Of a DNA stretch of 64,000 bases, positions 47,907 through 56,679 are shown piece by piece. Under the pieces are notes generated by a model, which saw only the letters and a list, made by a program, of their open reading frames with translations, was not told where the DNA came from and made no database searches. This DNA comes from Eubacterium limosum (lineage in GTDB: Bacteria; Bacillota; Clostridia; Eubacteriales; Eubacteriaceae), in assembly GCF_000807675.2 (NCBI RefSeq), contig NZ_CP019962.1, positions 2,604,001 to 2,668,000 of the forward strand, written 5' to 3'. Made by a program: the position numbers and the translations under genes. How positions within the stretch are numbered: the stretch's first letter is position 1; each line of letters begins with the position of its first letter.

Positions 47907-48171
47907 ACCCAGGCGGCTTGAACGCTAAGAGGCAAGTCAGGAGCAAGTGCGACTGGCGCTCTGGATGAAATTGCTAATGCAATTTCGAACATAAATAGCT
48001 GGTGCCGGAGGCATTCAAACGCACTGCGTTTGAAAAGTGAGCGTTGCCGAAGACGACGCGGGAGCAGAGGATGAGGCAGGCAATTGCGGAGTAATTGCAG
48101 TCGCCCATGGGTCACCATTTTAGAAGATACAGCAGCTGTGAGACAGTTGCTTTTTTTATTTAGAGAACAAA
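47907..48171 (+). repeat. Insert plus second copy of tRNA-Lys 3' end and terminator
   Basis: TCGCCCATGGGTCACCATTT with the following terminator (48101-48171) duplicates 47838-47906. Between the copies lie about 190 bp of hairpin-rich sequence (TTCAAACGC-ACT-GCGTTTGAA; GAAATTGC-TAAT-GCAATTTC) related to 47668-47735. It shares the motif GATGAGG with the 26.9-kb repeats. No gene is seen in 47855-48219. Confidence 0.75.
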
Positions 48172-48173
48172 TA

Positions 48174-48213
48174 AACCCGACCCGTATCGTGGCGATACGG
48201 GTCGGGTTATTTT
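48174..48213. terminator. Bidirectional terminator; hairpin-family copy 8
   Basis: AACCCGACCCGTATCG-TGG-CGATACGGGTCGGGTT, a perfect 16-bp stem, followed by a T-rich tract; it lies between the convergent tRNA cluster and the ferredoxin gene. Confidence 0.85.
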
Positions 48214-48219
48214 TTCATA

Positions 48220-48933
48220 TTAAATATCTAAAATTTTGCCATCAGTCGATACCGTTGTGACCGACCATGGGATAATCTTTCCGCTGTTTTTTAAAGCGGT
48301 TTTAACAGCATTGACAATGCCTCCGCAGCATGGCACTTCCATTCTTACAACGGTCAGTGACCGGATAGCGTTATTGGCCAGAATATCCGTCAGCTTGTCA
48401 GCGTAGTCCACATCGTCGAGCTTTGGGCAGCCGATGAGGGTGATCCGGTTTTTGATGAATGCATTGTGGAAATCACCGTAGGCATAAGCAGTGCAGTCGG
48501 CAGCAATGAGCAGGTCTGCATTGTCAAAATATGGTGCTTTCGGCGGCACCAGTTTGATCTGTACCGGCCACTGGTTTAAGCGGGACTGGGCAGGGGCAGC
48601 GCTGTGACTGCAGGCCTCCGTTTTTGAGTGATGCTCAATCTTGCGGGAGGTTGTTCCCGGACAGCCGCAGGCCAGTGTCTTGGGCTGAACCTTTTCAGCT
48701 TCCATTTTAGCTTGAACAGCGGCTTCATCATAAGCGGCGGCCTCCCGCTCTTCAAAGTGGATGGCGTCTTCAGGACATACTGGCAGACAATCCCCCAGAC
48801 CGTCGCAGTAATCATCCCTTAACAGTGTGGCGACACCGTCAACCAGACCGATGGCCCCTTCGTGACAGGCATCTACACACAGGCCGCAGCCGTTGCATTT
48901 TTCTTTATCAATTTTAATGATTTTACGTATCAT
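48220..48933 (-). CDS. 4Fe-4S cluster protein with Cys-rich C-terminal half
   Basis: The 237-residue protein begins with a two-cluster ferredoxin domain: CNGCGLCVDAC (about 14-24) and CDGLGDCLPVC (about 43-53). The second cluster has an atypical first spacing (C-x4-GDC) and may be altered. The C-terminal half has further Cys motifs (ACGCPG near 93, CTAYAYGD, GCPKLDD, VPCCGGI). Such proteins occur widely in anaerobes as electron-transfer or sulfur-handling proteins of unknown specific role. GGAGGAAC precedes the ATG. It stands alone on the minus strand. Confidence 0.85.
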   Translation of the reverse strand: MIRKIIKIDKEKCNGCGLCVDACHEGAIGLVDGVATLLRDDYCDGLGDCLPVCPEDAIHFEEREAAAYDEAAVQAKMEAEKVQPKTLACGCPGTTSRKIEHHSKTEACSHSAAPAQSRLNQWPVQIKLVPPKAPYFDNADLLIAADCTAYAYGDFHNAFIKNRITLIGCPKLDDVDYADKLTDILANNAIRSLTVVRMEVPCCGGIVNAVKTALKNSGKIIPWSVTTVSTDGKILDI

Positions 48934-49014
48934 AATTGTTCCTCCAGTTCAGGTGTTGACTGTAGTATAGCATATTTTCCGGAGGAATTCTGTTGCATCA
49001 GCAACAAATATATT

Positions 49015-49614
49015 TTAGTAAAAAACTTTTAAGCGTTCCGATAGCGGTTGGAAATCCTTATCGCCAGGCATGGCAGTGGGTTCACCAAAAGGCATCTGTG
49101 CTCTTAAACGCCAGGCATCTGGAAGCTTCCACTCTTTTTTAACAGCTTCGTCGATAAGGGGGTTGTAGTGCTGAAGGTTTGCGCCCAGTCCTTCAATTTC
49201 CAGGGAATTCCATACAGAAAACTGGAGCATACCATTGGCCTGCTCTGCCCACACCGGGAAGTTATCTGCGTACAGCGGAAACTGTTCCACCAGGCTGTCT
49301 GTAACGGTATCGTCAATAAAGTAAAGGACCGTTCCGTGGCCGGCTTTAAAACTGTTGACTTTGTCCTCGGTCGGTTGGAATTTGTTTGCAGGTACCTTCT
49401 GACGGAGTGTCTCCATCACAATATCCCAAAGCTTGTCGTGCTGTTCGCCAAAGAGTAAAACGACTTTTGAGCTCTGGCTGTTAAAGGCAGAGGGGGTGTG
49501 CTTGATGGCGTGGCCAATCACTTCTTCGATTTTATTGTCGGAGATCGGGCTTTTTTTGCTGATGGCATAGAAACTGCGGCGGTTTAAAATCGCACTGTAA
49601 AAATCTTTTGACAT
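49015..49614 (-). CDS. Nitroreductase-family flavoprotein
   Basis: The 199-residue protein matches the oxidoreductase group of nitroreductases (Frm2/YdgI-like). It shows RRSFYAISKKSPISDNKIEE, HTPSAFNSQSSKVVLLFGE, the mid-part AEQANGMLQFSVWNSLEIEG and LGANLQHYNP, and RAQMPFGEP near the end. These FMN enzymes reduce nitro or quinone compounds; the physiological substrate is unknown. AAGGAGAATAC precedes the ATG. It is probably monocistronic. Confidence 0.9.
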   Translation of the reverse strand: MSKDFYSAILNRRSFYAISKKSPISDNKIEEVIGHAIKHTPSAFNSQSSKVVLLFGEQHDKLWDIVMETLRQKVPANKFQPTEDKVNSFKAGHGTVLYFIDDTVTDSLVEQFPLYADNFPVWAEQANGMLQFSVWNSLEIEGLGANLQHYNPLIDEAVKKEWKLPDAWRLRAQMPFGEPTAMPGDKDFQPLSERLKVFY

Positions 49615-49783
49615 AATGTATTCTCCTTTTAATTTAAATTTATATACGAAATAATATTTTAGAACAATTATTATTTAAAAATATACCCGGTTTATAAAAA
49701 AAATAACACCAGAGGATAAAAATATAATGTGATTTTAAAAAAATTGTGCTACAATTGGTCAGGAAAAGTATGGAGGTGCAGCT

Positions 49784-50224
49784 ATGGAAGCAGCAGGAAG
49801 AAAAGTTTTAAAGGTTGGCGGGATTTTAATGGCCGTCATAGGCGTTTTTGGCGCTGTTATCGCCGTTTCCGGTATCATTGGCTACAATAACATGGACCCG
49901 TCGATGGCGGCGGATATGGAGAAGATTATGGGCATTACCATCAGGGATCTCTCGGTCAATCTGATGGTGAGCGCAGTTGTCTGTGCTTTTGAGCTTGTGG
50001 TGGGAATTTTGGGCGTTGCTTTTTCTAAAAAAGCGGAAAAGGGCGCGCTGTGCTTTATTCTCGGCATCATCATTATTGTATTCCAGGTGGGCTCTGTTAT
50101 TTACGGAAGCCTGCGGACCGGCTTTACAGTGGATATGATCCTTACCCTTGTGGCAGGGCTGATCATTCCGGGAGTCTATACCTTTGGAGCCTGGAGAAAT
50201 ATGCGTTCAGCACAGCAGGCATAA
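49784..50224 (+). CDS. Small four-helix membrane protein, unknown
   Basis: The 146-residue protein has four predicted helices (about 13-33, 57-78, 86-108, 115-135). It has no recognised motif and resembles generic Firmicute membrane proteins of unknown role. GGAGGTGCAGCT precedes the ATG; TACAAT at about 49751 may be its -10. A terminator follows at 50224. Confidence 0.75.
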   Translation: MEAAGRKVLKVGGILMAVIGVFGAVIAVSGIIGYNNMDPSMAADMEKIMGITIRDLSVNLMVSAVVCAFELVVGILGVAFSKKAEKGALCFILGIIIIVFQVGSVIYGSLRTGFTVDMILTLVAGLIIPGVYTFGAWRNMRSAQQA

Positions 50225-50253
50225 AAAAACGTCCCCGCGGGGACGTTTTTTTG
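50224..50253. terminator. Terminator between convergent membrane-protein genes
   Basis: AAAAAAACGTCCCCGCGGGGACGTTTTTTT symmetrical stem, able to work in both directions. Confidence 0.88.
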
Positions 50254-50277
50254 TAAATAGGAATTGAACCGTCTGGT

Positions 50278-50778
50278 TTATGCCAGGTATTCTTCTTCCT
50301 GATTGTTGCGCATGGAAAACAGGAAGAACGGCTGGGTAATCGCAAAAATAATGCTGAGCACCAGGAATAAAACAGCGTTTTCCGGTTTATACATGCGGTA
50401 AAGACGGTATAATGCGCCGTAATAATAAACAGCATAGGCGATGGGGAACAGCCAGCCAATGAATGGAATCATGGAAAGCAGCCCGCTCGCAAATGGCAGC
50501 AGCGGCAGGAATACATGGGCATATGGAATGACCCATGAACCAAAGGCGACCTTTTCGTTGATGATTTTACCCATCAGGTAGGTCTTGGCGATGGGGATCC
50601 AGGCCAGCCAGGGGCTGTCAAAACCGCGGTTTTTAGCCATCTGGTATAAGCTAAGCGAGTTAAAAACATAGCAGACGATACCAACGATTAAAATGATCAC
50701 GAAGTAAGCGGCCAGAAAAGATAAAATAATAGCAGCAACACCCGCATCGGTTGAAGAGTAATAAATACTATCAGACAT
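50278..50778 (-). CDS. Small integral membrane protein, unknown
   Basis: The 166-residue protein has about four hydrophobic segments. A conserved-looking loop SLYQMAKNRGFDSPWLAWIP is seen in a widespread but uncharacterised Firmicute membrane family. AAAGGAGAAATCAC precedes the ATG at 50778; an ATG 16 codons upstream lacks a ribosome binding site. It converges with the previous gene. Function unknown. Confidence 0.75.
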   Translation of the reverse strand: MSDSIYYSSTDAGVAAIILSFLAAYFVIILIVGIVCYVFNSLSLYQMAKNRGFDSPWLAWIPIAKTYLMGKIINEKVAFGSWVIPYAHVFLPLLPFASGLLSMIPFIGWLFPIAYAVYYYGALYRLYRMYKPENAVLFLVLSIIFAITQPFFLFSMRNNQEEEYLA

Positions 50779-50913
50779 GTGATTTCTCCTTTCATATATT
50801 TTTAGAATATCTCTAATTAAATCCATTGTAGCACCTTATGTGAGCGAAAGCAATATGATTTTAAAAAGAGTGACTTCTTAGGGATTTAACGTGAATTTAA
50901 TGAACGTTATAAT

Positions 50914-50941
50914 AAAAGCTCCGGAGGTTTCCGGAGCTTTT
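50914..50941 (-). terminator. Terminator of pyrE
   Basis: AAAAGCTCCGG-AGGTTT-CCGGAGCTTTT, symmetrical, directly after the pyrE stop on the minus strand. Confidence 0.8.
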
Positions 50942-50945
50942 CGGG

Positions 50946-51611
50946 TTAAATACCGTTTTTATCAAGATGATCTTCCATGCGCTTTTTCATTTCGTCGTCA
51001 ATCACAATTTTTCCGTCAATTTCATAGTTGTAGAGATGAGCGATGATATCCCGTACGGTTACAATCGGGTAAGTGGTAATACCAAACGCTTCTTTGACTT
51101 CCTGGATCGCGCTTTTGTCATTATTCCCCTTTTCCATACGGTCGACCGAAATGATCAGGGCAGTGATGTCTACATCGGCCAGGCCTTTGAGCAGCGGAAC
51201 GCTCTCGCGGACAGAGGAGCCGGCAGTGATGACATCCTCGATAATGATGGCCTTGTCGCCGTCCTGGGGCTTGTAGCCGATAATGCTGCCGCCTTCGCCG
51301 TGATCCTTGGCTTCCTTGCGGTTAAAGCAGTAGGGAATGTTGACGCCGTGATCCCTGTAAAGGGAAACTGCGGCGGTAATGACGAGTGGAATGCCCTTGT
51401 AGGCAGGACCGTACATAAAATCCATTTCCCCGATGTTTTCTTTGATGCAGGCTGCGTAGTACTCGCCCAGCTTTGAAATCTGTTCAGCGGTTTTATAGTT
51501 GCCAGTATTGATGAAATAAGGTGTTTTACGGCCGCTTTTGGTCACGAAATCGCCAAAGGTCAAAACGCCGGAGCGCACCATAAAATCGATAAAGTCTTCT
51601 TTGTAACCCAT
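50946..51611 (-). CDS. pyrE: Orotate phosphoribosyltransferase
   Basis: The 221-residue protein has the PRPP-binding motif KAIIIEDVITAGSSVRES and the N-terminal segment GDFVTKSGRKTPYFINTGNY of PyrE. It makes OMP from orotate and PRPP in pyrimidine synthesis. TGGAGGATACT precedes the ATG. It is isolated from other pyr genes here and is followed by its own terminator; about 65 bp separate it from the upstream minus-strand gene. Confidence 0.93.
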   Translation of the reverse strand: MGYKEDFIDFMVRSGVLTFGDFVTKSGRKTPYFINTGNYKTAEQISKLGEYYAACIKENIGEMDFMYGPAYKGIPLVITAAVSLYRDHGVNIPYCFNRKEAKDHGEGGSIIGYKPQDGDKAIIIEDVITAGSSVRESVPLLKGLADVDITALIISVDRMEKGNNDKSAIQEVKEAFGITTYPIVTVRDIIAHLYNYEIDGKIVIDDEMKKRMEDHLDKNGI

Positions 51612-51677
51612 AGTATCCTCCAGATAATTGTTTTCTTAATAAAATTATATACGATATCCGCCCGGGTGGCAAACAGT

Positions 51678-52769
51678 TTATCCGTTGCCAAGCAGATGAC
51701 GTTCCAGATTCACAACAAAATCCTGGATATTGGTGATAAAGGACTCGCTGCTCAGACTGCCGCGGTCCTTAAGTTTGTTCACTACAAATTCGGAGATGTC
51801 AACCGTGTAGAAATAGACGGGCCGGACCACGCCGCCCACCAGCTGGTAAGAGGGCGTCATATTGCCGGTCGCGATGGTGTGAAGCTGGGTCGCGAGACAG
51901 ATGACGGTGGTCGCCCTGCGCGTATAGGCCCGCATGGCGTCCTGAGCCTCATAGACATCGGAATAGACGCCGGGCAGTGGGCCGTCGTCACGGATCGAGC
52001 CGGCCAGTACCATGGGAACATCCTTTTTCAGACAGGCGTGCACAATGCCCTCGCGGATGTTATAGTCATGGATCAGATTTTTAAGCGACCCGGAAGAGCG
52101 GGCGCGGTTAATGGTTTCGATATGATGGTAATGGCCATTTTTACAGCTGCATTTTGAATAAATATCCTGCCCCAGGGCGGTGTGGAAAAAGCTTGCTTCC
52201 AGGTCGTGGGTTGCCAGGGCATTGCCGGCAAAAAGAGCGTCGACGTAACCAGATTTTATGAGCGATGACATGGCGTTTCGGGAATCGTAGTCGAAGGCGA
52301 CCGCCGGTCCAAGCACCCAGACCACGTAGCCGTGATCCTTTTCGTAGCGCAGCAGGTCGTAAAGGCGGTCATAATCGCTGGAAAAAGCCGTCTCTCTGGA
52401 ATTGCTCATCCGAAAGGCAAAATTGTCTGTATTGTCCTGGAAATTTCGGTTAAAGGCATTTTGGTGGACATAGACGCCGGTTTCGCCGTTGTCGCTGCGG
52501 CCGATGACAACCGCGTCGCCTTTTTTGACGTTTCGGAATTCGACCGCATGGGGAAGTCCGTCCTCAATGACGACAACGCAGTCCATCCGGCTTTCACGGA
52601 TCAGGATCCAGTGGCCGTTGATCTTGAAATATTCAGGAAAAATGGAGGTTGCGTAAAAATTTTCAGGGACAACGCCGTCCATGGGGGCGGGCTCGGTATG
52701 AACGTCCGGAGAACCGGCAAAATGCTCTGTGTGAAAGTCCGGTGGGATATACTCAGGTAATTTAAACAT
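51678..52769 (-). CDS. TIGR00300/LOR-SDH-type protein (ornithine cyclodeaminase-like)
   Basis: The 363-residue protein matches the LOR/SDH domain family to which archaeal-type ornithine cyclodeaminase and the C-terminal part of ArgZ/AgrE arginine dihydrolases belong. Support comes from GVVPENFYATSIFPEYFKIN, YVVWVLGPAVAFDYDSRNAM, VDALFAGNALATHDLEASFF, PMVLAGSIRDDGPLPGVYSD and VYEAQDAMR. The NAD-linked conversion of ornithine to proline is the best-known activity in the family, but it has not been assigned to every branch. No arginine-dihydrolase domain is fused. GGAG is about 12 bases before the ATG, a loose spacing. It precedes pyrE on the minus strand and may share its transcript. Confidence 0.8.
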   Translation of the reverse strand: MFKLPEYIPPDFHTEHFAGSPDVHTEPAPMDGVVPENFYATSIFPEYFKINGHWILIRESRMDCVVVIEDGLPHAVEFRNVKKGDAVVIGRSDNGETGVYVHQNAFNRNFQDNTDNFAFRMSNSRETAFSSDYDRLYDLLRYEKDHGYVVWVLGPAVAFDYDSRNAMSSLIKSGYVDALFAGNALATHDLEASFFHTALGQDIYSKCSCKNGHYHHIETINRARSSGSLKNLIHDYNIREGIVHACLKKDVPMVLAGSIRDDGPLPGVYSDVYEAQDAMRAYTRRATTVICLATQLHTIATGNMTPSYQLVGGVVRPVYFYTVDISEFVVNKLKDRGSLSSESFITNIQDFVVNLERHLLGNG

Positions 52770-52891
52770 AATTTTAATTCACTCCTAATTGATAGCCATA
52801 AAATAGTATTCCTTTTAAAGCTCATTATAGCACTTTAAAATCAGGGATTCAACGCAGGACAAAAGACATGGTCAAATATTTTTCAAAAGTA

Positions 52892-52920
52892 TTGACAAAA
52901 GTAAAAAGAACCTTTATAAT
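52892..52920 (+). promoter_or_regulatory. Promoter of metNIQ
   Basis: Consensus TTGACA (52892-52897) and TATAAT (52915-52920) with a 17-bp spacer. The 185-base leader has no recognisable SAM or T-box riboswitch. A direct repeat TATATGAATA at 52939 and 52953 lies just downstream of the start point and could be an operator. Confidence 0.8.
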
Positions 52921-53105
52921 ACAAAAGCATATAAAACATATATGAATAAATTTATATGAATATTGCAGGTTTTGCACTTGAACGCTGTATACCTTGACAA
53001 AGGCTTTAAATCTAGAATATAATTGTAAAAGTGTATCCTTTCAATACCATATGAAAGAGTACGGAATGATATTTGAGAAATCAAGCTTTTTGAGAGGAGG
53101 TAGAA

Positions 53106-54140
53106 ATGGAAACACCAATAAACAAACAGGCGCAGCCCATCATTGAGATTCGGTCTCTGGGGAAAACCTTCCATACAAAAAGTGGCGATGTGAAGGCTTT
53201 GGATGATATTAATATCACCATTCATAAAGGCGATATATTTGGCATCATCGGTATGAGCGGCGCTGGAAAAAGCACGCTTGTGCGCTGTATGAACCTGCTG
53301 GAGAAACCAACCGAGGGCGGCGTTTTAGTGGACGGTGAGGATATTTCGCAAATATCGGAAAAGGATCTTCGGAAAGTACGTTATTCCATGGGGATGATCT
53401 TTCAGCAGTTCAACCTTTTGGAACAGCGGACTGCCGAAAAGAATATTTTATTTGCACTTGAAATCGCGGGGTATGACAAGTCCAAGGCCAAGGGGCGCGC
53501 GGCAGAGCTTTTAGAGCTCGTCGGCCTCAGCGACCGGGCGCAGTCTTATCCTTCCCAGCTGTCCGGCGGGCAGAAGCAGCGTGTTGCCATCGCGCGTGCG
53601 CTGGCCAACAACCCGAAGGTGCTGCTGTGTGACGAAGCCACCTCAGCTCTTGACCCCACCACCACACGGTCGATCCTCACACTTTTAAAGGATATAAACA
53701 AGCGTCTGGGCATCACCATTGTGGTGATCACCCATGAGATGAGCGTGGTGGAGGAAATATGCAGCCATGTGGCCATTATTGATAAGAGCCATATTGCCGA
53801 GCAGGGCAGTGTGGAGGAAATATTCACCAATCCAAAAACTGCCATTGCCAGGAGAATGATTTTCCCGGACGGTGAAAACCTCACTGGCCACGTCGGCAAG
53901 AACTGCTGCCGCATCGTCTTTGACGGAAGCTCGTCCTACGATCCGGTAATAGCCCGGATGATTCTGGAATGTAAGGCGCTGGTCAACATTATGTATGCGG
54001 ACATGAAAAATATCGACGGCATTGCCCGCGGACAGATGGTCATCCAGCTGCCTGAGGACAGCACAACCGCCAGCAAGGTGCTGAATTATCTGAGATCCAA
54101 TGGATTGACTGTGGAGGAGGTGCCGGACTATGTGGGATAG
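53106..54140 (+). CDS. metN: Methionine ABC transporter ATP-binding protein
   Basis: The 344-residue ATPase has Walker A GMSGAGKST (about 53-61), signature LSGGQKQRVAIARAL (about 150), Walker B VLLCDEATSALDP, and the C-terminal NIL regulatory domain (about 265-344) that distinguishes MetN. It powers uptake of methionine. AGAGGAGG precedes the ATG. Its 3' end overlaps metI by 11 bases. The NIL domain would bind methionine and inhibit transport when the pool is high. Confidence 0.94.
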   Translation: METPINKQAQPIIEIRSLGKTFHTKSGDVKALDDINITIHKGDIFGIIGMSGAGKSTLVRCMNLLEKPTEGGVLVDGEDISQISEKDLRKVRYSMGMIFQQFNLLEQRTAEKNILFALEIAGYDKSKAKGRAAELLELVGLSDRAQSYPSQLSGGQKQRVAIARALANNPKVLLCDEATSALDPTTTRSILTLLKDINKRLGITIVVITHEMSVVEEICSHVAIIDKSHIAEQGSVEEIFTNPKTAIARRMIFPDGENLTGHVGKNCCRIVFDGSSSYDPVIARMILECKALVNIMYADMKNIDGIARGQMVIQLPEDSTTASKVLNYLRSNGLTVEEVPDYVG

Positions 54141-54789
54141 CACAATGATTAATATGATCTGGTGGGGCCTGCTTCAAACCCTGTACATGACTTTGGCATC
54201 TACCCTGATTTCCTATGTGCTGGGAATCCCGATGGGGGTTATTTTGGTGGCCTGTGACAAGGATGGGGTTAAGCCTCTGCCCATTGTCCATAAAATTTTA
54301 GACATTATTGTTAATATTACCCGTTCCATTCCGTTTTTGATCCTGCTGATCGCGGTTATCCCGATCACACGCTTCATTACCGGTACCACCATTGGCTCCA
54401 ATGCGACCATTGTGCCGCTGGTTATGGCGGCTGCGCCGTTTATCGCGCGTATGGTGGAATCCTCACTCCGTGAGGTGGATAAGGGACTGATTGAGGCGTC
54501 GCTTTCTATGGGAGCCAGCCCTTTCCAGGTAATCTGCAAGGTGCTTCTGCCGGAGGCCAAGCCTTCGCTGATCGTGGGCGCAGCCATTTCGACCACCACC
54601 ATCCTGGGCTATTCAGCTATGGCTGGTATTGTGGGCGGCGGCGGCCTCGGTGATATTGCCATCCGTTACGGGTATTACCGTTACGAGAACGGCGTGATGA
54701 TTGTGACTGTTGTACTGCTGGTTCTGGTGGTTCAGGTATTCCAGGAAATCGGGATGAAGATCGCTGAAAAGCAGGATAAGAGAAAATAA
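54130..54789 (+). CDS. metI: Methionine ABC transporter permease
   Basis: The 219-residue membrane protein has five helices and the permease EAA loop (DKGLIEASLSMGASPFQVIC, then KVLLPEAKPSLIVG). AILGYSAMAGIVGGGGLGDIA-type sequence near residue 160 is typical of MetI. GGAGG precedes the ATG; the start is within metN. It forms the channel with MetN. Confidence 0.94.
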   Translation: MWDSTMINMIWWGLLQTLYMTLASTLISYVLGIPMGVILVACDKDGVKPLPIVHKILDIIVNITRSIPFLILLIAVIPITRFITGTTIGSNATIVPLVMAAAPFIARMVESSLREVDKGLIEASLSMGASPFQVICKVLLPEAKPSLIVGAAISTTTILGYSAMAGIVGGGGLGDIAIRYGYYRYENGVMIVTVVLLVLVVQVFQEIGMKIAEKQDKRK

Positions 54790-54809
54790 TTTCCAGGAGG
54801 AAAAGAAGG

Positions 54810-55643
54810 ATGAAATTTAAAAAAGTATTGTCTGTACTGGTAGCGTTAGGCCTTGTGACGGTGATGGCCGCAGGCTGCAGCTCTTCCGGCGGGGGATCAG
54901 CCTCTGGCTCGGATGATAAAACCATCGTGGTGGGCGCATCGCCGACCCCTCATGCTGAAATTCTAAAAGCAGCTGAAAATGTTCTGAAGGAAAAGGGATA
55001 TACGCTTAAGATTACTGAATTCCAGGATTATGTGCAGCCGAATATGGCGCTTGAAAACAAAGAGCTGGATGCGAATTACTTCCAGCACAAGCCTTATCTG
55101 GATGAATTTAACGAAAAAAATGGCACTAAACTGGTATCAGCCGGGGCAGTTCATTATGAACCACTTGGTTTATATGCTGGAAAAACAAAATCGCTTGCTG
55201 AGCTGAGTGATGGCGCAACCATTGCGGTTCCAAACGACACAACCAATGAAGCACGCGCTTTGCTGTTGCTGGAAGCGAATGGACTGATTAAATTAAATCC
55301 TGATGCTGGACTGTCCGCTACACCTAAAGACATCACAGAAAATCCCAAAAACTTAAATGTTCAGGAGCTGGAAGCCGCACAGCTTGGCCGCTCCTTACAG
55401 GATGTTGACATGGCTGTCATCAACGGCAACTACGCATTACAGGCAGATTTAAAGGTTACTGACGCTTTAGCCAAAGAAGAAAAAGATTCTGAAGCTGCCC
55501 AGACCTACGCTAATGTTGTAGCAGTCCGCGAAGGCGATGAAAACTCTGACAAAACCAAAGCCTTAATGGAAGCCTTAAAGAGCGACGATGTGAAAAAATT
55601 CATCGAAGATACCTACCAGGGCTCTGTTGTATCAATTTTCTAA
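54810..55643 (+). CDS. metQ: Methionine-binding lipoprotein
   Basis: The 277-residue protein has a lipoprotein signal with lipobox MAAGC (Cys23) followed by a Ser/Gly linker. The NlpA/MetQ fold shows KTIVVGASPTPHAEILKAA, QDYVQPNMALENKELDANYF, FQHKPYLDEF and DMAVINGNYAL. It captures methionine for MetNI. CAGGAGG precedes the ATG. A terminator follows at 55656. Confidence 0.95.
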   Translation: MKFKKVLSVLVALGLVTVMAAGCSSSGGGSASGSDDKTIVVGASPTPHAEILKAAENVLKEKGYTLKITEFQDYVQPNMALENKELDANYFQHKPYLDEFNEKNGTKLVSAGAVHYEPLGLYAGKTKSLAELSDGATIAVPNDTTNEARALLLLEANGLIKLNPDAGLSATPKDITENPKNLNVQELEAAQLGRSLQDVDMAVINGNYALQADLKVTDALAKEEKDSEAAQTYANVVAVREGDENSDKTKALMEALKSDDVKKFIEDTYQGSVVSIF

Positions 55644-55655
55644 AGCTCGAATCTG

Positions 55656-55692
55656 AACAGGAGACACGCCGGTGGCGGTCTCCTGTTTTTTT
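55656..55692 (+). terminator. Terminator of metNIQ
   Basis: AACAGGAGAC and GTCTCCTGTT stem with an inner GCCGGTGGC loop and a seven-T run. Confidence 0.88.
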
Positions 55693-55702
55693 ATAAGGTT
55701 TA

Positions 55703-55733
55703 TTCAAAGGGTATTGCCGCGATACCCTTTGAA
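55703..55733. repeat. Hairpin-family copy 9
   Basis: TTCAAAGGGTATTG-CCG-CGATACCCTTTGAA: a 14-bp stem with one G-T pair and the GGG/CCC outer-stem version. It lies between two co-directional genes, after an independent terminator. Confidence 0.8.
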
Positions 55734-55811
55734 TTTTATATAGTCCATCCTCTTTAGAAAATTTGTGCTATAATAGCAATAACGATTTGATAAAAGTGAG
55801 GAATAAGCGTG

Positions 55812-56666
55812 ATGGTAGAGATTACAGGAACAACACAATTGATCTGTCTGCTGGGGAGCCCTGTGGCCCACAGCGTATCGCCGGCAATGCATAACATGGC
55901 CTTTTCGCTATTGGGGCTGGATTATGCCTACCTTGCCTTTGAGGTTGGCGAGACGCAGCTGGCAGAAGCCGTAAAAGGGCTGAAGCTTCTGAATGCCCGG
56001 GGCTGGAACCTGACCATGCCAAACAAGACAAAAATGTGTGAGCTGGTCGATGAGCTCTCACCAGCGTCGCAGCTCATGGAGGCTGTCAACACGGTCGTCA
56101 GCGAGAACGGTGTATTAAAGGGCTATACGACCGATGGCAGCGGCTATATGCGGATGCTGCGCGAATATGGCGTGGATGTTATCCATAAAAAGATGGTGCT
56201 GGGCGGGGCCGGCGGTGCGGCCCGGGCAATTGCCATACAGGCGGCCCTGGATGGTGTGGCAGAAATTGTGATCTTTAACCGGAGCCTGGACAAAGCCGTT
56301 AAAATCGCCGATGATATCAACAGGCACACTGGCTGCATCGCCTCGGCCTACAGCATTGCGGACACCGCTCAGCTCAGCAAAGCGCTTGAGAGCGCGGCGC
56401 TGTTCACCAATGCCACCCAGATTGGCATGGCACCAAGATCCGGTCAGTCGGTGATTGAGGACAAAAGCCTGCTCCATCCCGGGCTTGTGGTATCTGACAT
56501 TGTATACAACCCCAGAGAAACCAAGCTTCTAAAAATGGCGGAGGAACAGGGCTGTAAAACCGTCGGCGGTCTGGGCATGCTGCTCTGGCAGGGGGCAGAC
56601 GCTTTTAAACTGTGGACCGGACACGAAATGCCGGTATATGACGTCCAAAATAAATATTTTAAATAA
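55812..56666 (+). CDS. aroE: Shikimate dehydrogenase
   Basis: The 284-residue protein has the AroE pattern: LGSPVAHSVSPAMHNMAF, NLTMPNKTKMCELVDELS (catalytic Lys, variant of the usual NVTIPHK), VLGGAGGAARAIAIQAALDG for NADP binding, TNATQIGMAP, and GGLGMLLWQGADAF. It reduces 3-dehydroshikimate in aromatic synthesis; quinate activity cannot be excluded because of the YdiB-like variant motif. GTG 55809 is an alternative start; GTGAGGAA lies upstream. TATAAT at about 55770 is a probable -10. Confidence 0.9.
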   Translation: MVEITGTTQLICLLGSPVAHSVSPAMHNMAFSLLGLDYAYLAFEVGETQLAEAVKGLKLLNARGWNLTMPNKTKMCELVDELSPASQLMEAVNTVVSENGVLKGYTTDGSGYMRMLREYGVDVIHKKMVLGGAGGAARAIAIQAALDGVAEIVIFNRSLDKAVKIADDINRHTGCIASAYSIADTAQLSKALESAALFTNATQIGMAPRSGQSVIEDKSLLHPGLVVSDIVYNPRETKLLKMAEEQGCKTVGGLGMLLWQGADAFKLWTGHEMPVYDVQNKYFK

Positions 56667-56679
56667 CAGGAGGCAGAAT

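Noticed and set aside
52921-53105. SAM or T-box riboswitch ahead of metN
   Set aside because: No recognisable core motifs such as AGAGGTGGAGGGA or the T-box AGGGTGGNACCGCG were found by eye.
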